From Leptodactylus fallax (taxonomy: Eukaryota > Chordata > Amphibia > Anura > Leptodactylidae), in NCBI GenBank assembly GCA_947044405.1, contig CAMRHE010000011.1, positions 8,139,501-8,203,500 on the forward strand: a stretch of DNA of 64,000 nt, given 5' to 3'. Below the pieces are notes generated by a model. The model searched no databases. It was not told the origin of the DNA and saw nothing but the letters and a program-made list of their open reading frames with translations. Numbering within the stretch: the first letter of the stretch is position 1; each line of letters opens with the position of its first letter. Shown piece by piece: positions 57,231 to 64,000 of this stretch. Position numbers and translations under genes: made by a program.

Positions 57231-58399
57231 TGATACTACTCTTTAGGATGTCCTAGCTCGATTACATTTCTAGAACATTAAAGATGCTGTCATTAAGATC
57301 TCTAAAAGAAAAGAAGGACTATCCCCTCCATATAGTTACATGAAATTAAATGCAGACCTCTTTGCCACCACAGTGAGCAGGTAGATGCTTCCAATTACTT
57401 CCTTCTTAAGAGCACATTCTATCACTTATCATTGAGGCTTCCTCATGAAAGTTCTTATAAAACAAAATGGTTCCATATATTCCTTCCCCTTGCTGAAAGA
57501 TGGGACAAAACTATTACAAGCTTGGGACATTCTGATACAGGAACCCATTGAAGAGCTTTGACAAACCTCAGACAATTTGCCCCCCTTCCTACAACAGTTG
57601 GACATTCCTCCATGCAGCCTCCATGGGAAGCACTCATCAGATACCTCACTCAACCTCCACACCAACCACCTAACTGGGATACTGAAGAGGGCCCAGGAAC
57701 AGGTACGGCCTGTTGTGACAATGAGCACTGAACGCCATCTTTTTCCAGCTCAATAGGCCCTGTGGCAAGCAGACACTTGATATTCTATAAGAATTATAGG
57801 TATATAAGGTTACTCTTTGTTGTCATCCCCTATCTGTAAGTTCCCCTATCCTCTAGCAGCAACACTACCCCCTTTACCACTTGTGGGCAGATACCAATTT
57901 TTGACTTCACTTTTACTGCTTCATTTGCACTAGTGGATCTCGTTAGTTAACGAACGTGTTTATGTACGTCTCTAACCATTAGAAGTATTCTATTATCAAT
58001 TTAGAAATCCTAGTGGCCCCCGACCACTTATATGCATCTATCAGGTCAGTGGTTCAGGAGCCTGATGCAACTTCACAAAATAAGACAATGCTGAATTATC
58101 TTAACCCTGATAGACCTGTATTAAGCAACTATGTAGCAGTACTTGATCACAATTACTACACTCAATCTTTTTATATCTACTCTGTCTCCACCATAACCAA
58201 AAGAGGAAGAAGAGCTCCACCAAAAAAATTGGCTGACTTTTTTCTCCTTCAAACCAATGCCAAAAAGGTTCTGAGTCCCCAACTTCCCAAGCCTCTTTAT
58301 ATTCCTCAACCATGCAGATCCCGGCCACACAGATGTCTGGGGAAGTTTCTTAGAGCAGGCATACTGGTGTTGTGTTCCAGGTCAATCAAGGAAGGTTAG
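57231..58399. other. No supported gene
   Basis: Contains moderate open frames without recognisable domains. Possibly old LINE sequence, not shown. Confidence 0.4.
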
Positions 58400-58700
58400 A
58401 GCAATTTCAGTCGGTTGCCACTAGTTTAGCATAGAGCTTGACATCAACATTTAGTAAGGAGATGGGGAGGTAGCTACTACATTTGGTAGGGTCTTTACTT
58501 TCCTTAGAAATAATAGAGATATGAGCTTTTAGAGCATGGAGTGGAAAACACCTTTATTACCGTGCATATAATATTTGTGAGTAGAGGATAAAGTTTTGGT
58601 GGTCTTCAGGAGTGATTATATTTTTGCATACACTGTTGGCCAACACCATCAGCACCCCAGGAATAGGTAACATTTAAATCTCTGACCATGCTCCTTTACA
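58400..58700 (-). pseudogene. LINE reverse-transcriptase fragment
   Basis: The minus strand around 58540-58430 reads, across stops, as an RT block including SYLPISLLNVDVKLYAKL, the L1/Tx1-type RPISLLNxDxK motif. Too degraded to place limits. Confidence 0.5.
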
Positions 58701-58739
58701 TTTCACACTGAAGACATCTCCAAAAACTAATCACCAATT

Positions 58740-59480
58740 CACCTTAAAACTGAATGAATCCTTGCTGTTGGACTCGTAATGTGACAGATAGAAATTTGAC
58801 AAATAGGTTCCTAGGAGCACCAACAGTGTTCCACACTATGTTTTAACCCAATGTAAGGTGAGGTTCATACCAAAGTTGTTCAACCTGAAACAAATCTTGG
58901 TTCTGAGACAAACAAACCGGAAATGAAATAAATCTTGAGAGGTTTGCACTTCTCCAGGAGGAAGCTATTGGGTTGCATTATAGTCCCGGCAACCCCATAG
59001 AAGTGAATAGAGACCTTAGGGGGACTTTCGGTCTCCCATTTCCTGATCATAAGGCCTCCATTAATCGGATACTTATCCCCTTTCATATGGTTAGGGGATA
59101 AATGTCCATAACTGAACAATTGGACCATTGGACATTTTGGTTAAGTTTTCTATATTCTATAGCTGACACTCATACTGATTTCAAGACCTACAATGTATTT
59201 TTCTATGTTATTTGTGTTATACTATAAAATTCTTCACTATAAAGATACTGATTTGAAAAAAGATATCACGTGTAGAGATTGGCAAACCTCTAAAGATTGG
59301 TTTTGTTTCAGGTTGGGTGGCTTATGTCCAAGAATCGTTTCGGGTCAAACAAGCTTGGTATGAACCACATCTTAAAATGACTTATAACATATGTAGAACA
59401 GTTTCAGGGCTCCTAGGAACTTATCAATCCAGTTTCTAGCTCTCTAAGGCAAACACAGCCGAAGTTATTACTTGTACAAC
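58740..59480. repeat. Large imperfect inverted repeat (decayed MITE)
   Basis: Arms about 58740-58960 and 59270-59480 pair imperfectly, for example GGTTCATACC at 58862 with GGTATGAACC near 59355, and GGTTCCTAGGAGC with GCTCCTAGGAAC. No gene within. Confidence 0.65.
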
Positions 59481-59858
59481 TATGGAAAAACGGATGGTAA
59501 GCAGTGCATACAATCTCCGAATTTAACCATACACTGTACTGCTACTCACTTTTATGCATTTTAACATTTAAAAAACTTCAAAAATTACCATTTTATTGGA
59601 GAAATGTGGTTGTGAGCTACTTGAAAAGTGATGAAGAATTGGCTTTTAAAAAAAAAAGACACCAAAAAAGACCCCTTTATTAGAACAGAATACTGCACCA
59701 ACATTACATTGGTATTGGAAGAAACAATGGTGGGGTTGTTCGTTTTATTTTAATTTTGTTACAGAGTGGCAATGACACATGACACTGCCAGCTATAGAAT
59801 TTAAAGAAAAATTTGGGGCACACTATCAGCTTTCTTGGCCTGCCAGCTAGCAAAGTAA

Positions 59859-60273
59859 GGGTGGGTTCACACCTGCGTTCCAGTCCGTTCGTTGCCAATC
59901 CAGTGAAAATCTCGGCGAACTGGATTGGCATCGGATACAGACAGGTCAGCGACGCATTGGTTAAAAACCCATTCATTTGAATGGGTTTTTAAAGCAATGC
60001 GCGGGTGTGCGCTTACACCCTCTGCGCTGCGAATCCTTTTTTTTCGTCGGAAACAAAGTCGGACACGCAGGACTTCGTGTCCGACGAAAAAAAACGGCTT
60101 TGCAGCGCAGAGGGTGCAATCGGACACCCGCGCATTGCTTTAAAAACCCATTCAAATGAATGGGTTTTTAACCAATGCGTCGCTGACCGGTCTGTATCCG
60201 ATGCCAATCCCGTTCGCCAAGATTTTCACTGGATTGGCAATGGACGGACTGGAACGCAGGTGTGAACCCACCC
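59859..60273. mobile_element. Hairpin MITE, Harbinger-like (TAA duplication)
   Basis: Nearly the whole 415 bp is one inverted repeat centred near 60066. Ends GGGTGGGTTCACACCTGCGT and its complement. Flanked by TAA on both sides (59856-59858, 60274-60276), which fits PIF/Harbinger. Open frames in it are mirror-image by-products. Confidence 0.85.
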
Positions 60274-60276
60274 TAA

Positions 60277-60840
60277 GAAAACCTTCTGAAATGGAAAGGT
60301 TTCTATTTCTAACTCTGAAGACAACACTTGGGATGGGAGCAAATGGCACATCAACATCACGTAAGCGAAGTGACAATTTTAAAAATTTCAAGAAATAATT
60401 GGATCACACTATTATTTTCTAAAACCAAAACAGATCATCATGATTCATGAATAAAGGTAGAAACTCTTCTTCTTCTCCTCACAAATCAGTTATCCACTCC
60501 ATTGTGCCTGTGGTTTGCTGCATGCAGTAATCATATACTGCTGCTCAAATTGACGCACCAGCATATGTAACAGTGCCACTTAATATGCACTTCACTTTGC
60601 AATCATGAAAGGAGGGAGAGGAGTGTAACAAATGGTTTGCCCTGGTGAAGTTGGGGGTGGGAAATGGTCCAGTTTGTAGTAACTGGAGAAGGTGGATGGA
60701 TCCTGCCTGATGTTGAAACTGTCTGTCCTGCATCCATGAGGTGATGTCAATAAATACTAAAAAGCACCAGGCCTTGCTGGGTTTCTATACTGTGGCCTCT
60801 GACGCTCAAAACATTGACTCAGTGGGCCATGACAGCTATG
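60277..60840. other. Non-coding stretch
   Basis: No gene recognised. Could be part of the hAT-like remnant seen beyond the next transposon. Confidence 0.4.
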
Positions 60841-60842
60841 TA

Positions 60843-62409
60843 CAGTCATGGCCAAAAGTTTTGAGAATGACACAAATATTATATTTTCACATGATCTGCT
60901 GCCCTCTGGTTTTTATGTGTGTTTGTCAGATGTTTTTATCACATACAGAAATATAATTGCATTCATATTATGAGTAACAGAAGCTTATATTGACAGTTAG
61001 AATGAGTTAATGCAGCAAGTCAATATTTGCAGTGTTGACCCTTCTTCTTCAGGACCTCTGCAATTCTCCCTGGCATGCTCTCAATCAACTTCTGGACCAA
61101 ATCCTGACTGATAGCAGTCCATTCTTGCAGAATCAATGCTTTAATTTTGTCTGAATTTGTTGGTTTTTGTTTGTCCACCCGTCTCTTGATGATTGACCAC
61201 AAGTTCTCAATGGGATTAAGATCTGGGGAGTTTCCAGGCCATGGACCCAAAATCTCTATGTTTTGTTCCCTGAGCCATTTAGTTATCACCTTTGCTTTAT
61301 GGCAAGGTGCTCCATCATGCTGGAAAAGGCATTGTTGAGCGCCAAACTGCTCTTGGACGGTTGGGAGAAGTTGCTCTTGGAGGACATTCTGGTACCATTC
61401 TTTATTCATAGCTGTGTTTTTAGGCAAGACTGTGAGAGAGCCGATTCCCTTGGCTGAGAAGCAACCCCACACATGAATGGTTTCAGGATGCTTTACAGTT
61501 GGCATGAGACAAGACTGGTGGTAGCGCTCACCTCTTCTTCTCCGAATAAGCTGTTTTCCAGATGTTCCAAACAATCGAAAAGGGGATTCATCAGAGAAAA
61601 TGACTTTACCCCAGTCCTCAGCAGTCCACTCCCTGTACCTTTTGCAGAATATCAGTCTGTCCCTGATGTTTTTTCTGGAGAGAAGTGGCTTCTTTGCTGC
61701 CCTCCTTGAGACCAGGCCTTGCTCCAAGAGTCTCCACCTCACAGTGCGTGCAGATGCACTCACACCTGCCTGCTGCCATTCCTCAGCAAGCTCTGCACTG
61801 CTGGTAGCCCGATCCCGCTGCTGAAACACTTTTAAGAGACGGTCCTGCCGCTTGCTGGTCTTTCTTGGGCGCCCTGGAGCCTTTTTGGCACCAATGGAAC
61901 CTCTCTCCTTGAAGTTCTTGATGATGCGATAGATTGTTGACTGAGGTGCAATCTTTCTAGCTGCAATACTCTTCCCAGTTAGGCCATTTTTGTGCAGTGC
62001 AATGATGACTGCACGTGTTTCTTTAGAGATAACCATGGTTAACAGAAGAGAAACAATGATGGCAAGCACCAGCCTCCTTTTAAAGTGTCCAGTGGTGTCA
62101 TTCTTACTTAATCATAACAGATTGATCTCCAGCCCTGTCCTCATCAACACCCACACCTGTGTTAATGGAGCAATCACTGAAACGATGTTAGGTGGTCCTT
62201 TTAAGGCAGGGCTGCAATGATGTTGAAATGTGTTTTGGGGGATAAAGTTCATTTTCTAGGCAAATATTGACTTTGCAAGTAATTGCTGTTAAGCTGATCA
62301 CTCTTTATAACATTCTGGAGTATATGCAAATTGCCATTAGAAAAACTGAAGCAGTAGACTTTGTAAAAATTAATATTTGTATCATTCTCAAAACTTTTGG
62401 CCATGACTG
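60843..62409 (-). mobile_element. Tc1-like transposon, apparently intact
   Basis: Inverted ends CAGTCATGGCCAAAAGTTTT on both sides, flanked by TA (60841-60842, 62410-62411). 1567 bp. Beyond the first 40 bases the arms pair less well, but CAATATTTGC recurs near the inner edge of both arms, recalling the IR/DR design of some Tc1 elements. Encloses one uninterrupted transposase gene. Confidence 0.95.
61020..62036 (-). CDS. Tc1-like transposase (intact frame)
   Basis: 338 residues from the Met at 62036 (MVISKETRAVII), the usual Tc1 start and length; the frame is open 11 codons further to a Met at 62069. Domains: paired-type helix-turn-helix (residues about 1-110, with GRPRKTSKRQ between the two parts), then the DDE domain with the first Asp in IFSDESPF, the second in FQHDGAPCH and the third acidic residue in [11 protein letters not shown], spaced as in DD34E enzymes. 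It would bind the inverted ends and move the element to TA sites. No stops or shifts are seen and all three catalytic residues are present, so activity is plausible but unproven. Confidence 0.95.
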   Translation of the reverse strand: MVISKETRAVIIALHKNGLTGKSIAARKIAPQSTIYRIIKNFKERGSIGAKKAPGRPRKTSKRQDRLLKVFQQRDRATSSAELAEEWQQAGVSASARTVRWRLLEQGLVSRRAAKKPLLSRKNIRDRLIFCKRYREWTAEDWGKVIFSDESPFRLFGTSGKQLIRRRRGERYHQSCLMPTVKHPETIHVWGCFSAKGIGSLTVLPKNTAMNKEWYQNVLQEQLLPTVQEQFGAQQCLFQHDGAPCHKAKVITKWLREQNIEILGPWPGNSPDLNPIENLWSIIKRRVDKQKPTNSDKIKALILQEWTAISQDLVQKLIESMPGRIAEVLKKKGQHCKY

Positions 62410-62411
62410 TA

Positions 62412-63600
62412 TTATCTCTATCCAAGTGCCCTTAAGTGCTGCTTCACATATTGATGGTGGTGTGCACATTTCTCCACACGGACATTTACACAGAGAGTCC
62501 TATATGGCGATATGAAGCAGGGACAACTTTCCTAGCGAAACAACGGTGACTAGATATTCTCCATTGAGACTGCCATGAGTTGGCGAAGTGCAGCGGATTC
62601 CATTAAGTGGCATGGCAGCGACTGTACCACCCGTAACTTTGCTTGGTGCGAGTTAAGTTGCAAGACCATCTGGATGACTGGATGCAAATTGCTGTTTACT
62701 GGACAGACACATATTCCTTTATTTATGATGACTGACGTTGGAATGGAAGAGGAGGAGGAGAAAGAAGAGAAACAGATGGAGATGATGGTGAATAATGTAA
62801 AAAATAATGATGATAATGTGATAGCTGTGGATGTGGCCTGCCTACAAAGACGATTATGGCAAGAAAGAATAGAATGGTCTTCCTCACTTGGTGGTACTGG
62901 CAATTCCATTTTGCAAAATTAGCTGGTTACATCATTTCATGTGAGTATGGAGAGACTTAGTTCCAAATTGTAATTCTCTGCTTGCAGATCTTACACCTTG
63001 CCATCAATTTCTCATTTAGTCATTTACAACAAAATTTCCATACAGGAGATAGCATAGCTGCTGACACCAAAATCAGCAGCAGTGGAAATCTGTCTGCCAG
63101 TGCCACCACCACCTGATCTTGCTGCAACCCAGCCAGTTGCCAGGTCTTCTCTGTAATAGAATCATCATCTGTAATGTCATAACCTTTATCACTTTTTTGT
63201 GACTTATCATGGCAATGGGATTCCTTTAAGCCCTTACAATTCCTAACAGATTTCCCCCTAGTGCTCCTTCCAGCACTACCACCAGTATCCCACCCCCTGC
63301 TACTATTACCTCCACCACATAAAAAAACAATGGCATTTCTCATCCAAATCATCAAAAAGAGAAGGAACAAGAGGAAGTCTTTGGCTATGAAGAATATCTC
63401 TCTCTGCAGATGCCACATGACTACTAGAGAGTGGCATCTGTATCAGTGAAGATAAAGAAGAAGATATGTTTGACAGTACAGAACGACAGCATGGTAAATT
63501 ACATGTTAAGGAGGAACAAACAGAACCCTCACTCAATATTTGTGGTTTACTGCTTTCAAAAGCGTTTTTATTCTCATTAAGTATGATTATACTGCCATCC
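62412..63600 (-). pseudogene. Possible hAT transposase remnant
   Basis: The minus strand near 62620-62500 reads SLPCHLMESAALRQLMAV and, after a frameshift, KVVPASYRHIGLSV, which resembles the block after the zinc finger in hAT/ZBED-type transposases. Upstream (63600-62900) no BED finger is clear. Low certainty. The acidic frame at 62575-62922 on the + strand is its shadow. Confidence 0.3.
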
Positions 63601-63752
63601 ACACTATTATTGTTAGTAGTACTTACCTTTCTTGTTGCCCTGTTTTTTTCCAGTCATTTTTTTTTACTGCACACACTGCTTAATTTAATTATAGTGATTG
63701 GCATCAATTCTGGCTTGTTTTTTTACAAACAAATATTTCAGAAAAAACTTTT

Positions 63753-64000
63753 CAGATTAGAGCTGGCTAGATTGTATATTGGGTGAGCTGAACACAACAA
63801 AAAAAAAAAGCTTACATAATGGAGATTTTTTTAAAATTAGGAATATTGTATATACAGTATGTGCAGCAAAAAAAAAATCAGATTAACAATACTGTCACAC
63901 TGTGTTTTTGGTGTTGGTGAGCAGAATAGAAAATAAAAAACATTAAAAAATAAGAGTTTTTTTCAGATTAGCACAGGCTAGACTGTATATTGGGTGGACA
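63753..64000. repeat. Start of a 211-bp repeat at window edge
   Basis: CAGATTAG...GGCTAGA.TGTATATTGGGTG occurs at 63753 and again at 63964. Only one full period is visible, so tandem organisation beyond the window is a guess. Confidence 0.6.

Noticed and set aside
62575..62922. 115-codon frame with an acidic run on the + strand
   Set aside because: The acidic run comes from GAG/GAA repeats and the opposite strand reads better as a hAT-like remnant.

Overview
The window is repeat-dominated vertebrate nuclear DNA, most likely from a frog or another amphibian. I see no host protein-coding gene, no RNA gene and no bacterial-type operon. The amphibian reading is an inference from the mixture of elements: large endogenous retroviruses, full-length L1/Tx1-like LINEs, many Tc1/mariner elements, piggyBac, hAT and TTAA-target MITEs, all within AT-rich non-coding DNA. 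Almost every recognisable open reading frame belongs to a transposable element.

Layout. 1-8942: a defective endogenous retrovirus (ERV copy 1, + strand) whose 5' LTR lies before the window. 8943-15659: AT-rich DNA with a 98-bp tandem duplication, a TTAA-type MITE carrying a solo LTR, and a second solo LTR of the same family. 15674-21700: a full-length LINE with a 14-bp target duplication. 21850-22343: a TTAA MITE. 23445-45816: a matryoshka of insertions. A LINE on the minus strand (23456-45805) is split by a Tc1-like transposon (26308-44054). That transposon is split by a piggyBac element (27731-43801). The piggyBac element holds a complete 12.0-kb provirus (ERV copy 2, minus strand, 29075-41109) and a hAT-type element swollen by a minisatellite (41462-43435). 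Each level is supported by its own target duplication: 11-bp, TA, TTAA, CAGTT and CCTTAGAC. 47105-58700: old Tc1 and LINE fragments plus two Tc1-type elements almost end to end. 59859-60273: a long hairpin MITE with a TAA duplication. 60843-62409: a Tc1-like transposon with an uninterrupted transposase. 62412-64000: a possible hAT remnant and the start of a 211-bp repeat.

ERV biology. The two copies are in opposite orientation and very similar through gag, pol and env. Gag and pro-pol are in one frame separated by a single UGA followed by CGG, which suggests translational readthrough rather than frameshifting. The PBS resembles the 3' end of tRNA-Arg. A second, decayed tRNA-Arg-like PBS sits inside the end of the LTR, next to a repeat of the LTR-end sequence. 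Copy 2 has almost identical LTRs (about one substitution seen plus repeat-number differences), so it should be young. Its env frame is long and uninterrupted, while pol is broken at several sites, three of the breaks being at homopolymers. Copy 1 carries a pol-to-env deletion and three further env deletions, one of which removes the predicted furin site.

All identifications are from reading the sequence and recalled family features; no database search was run.
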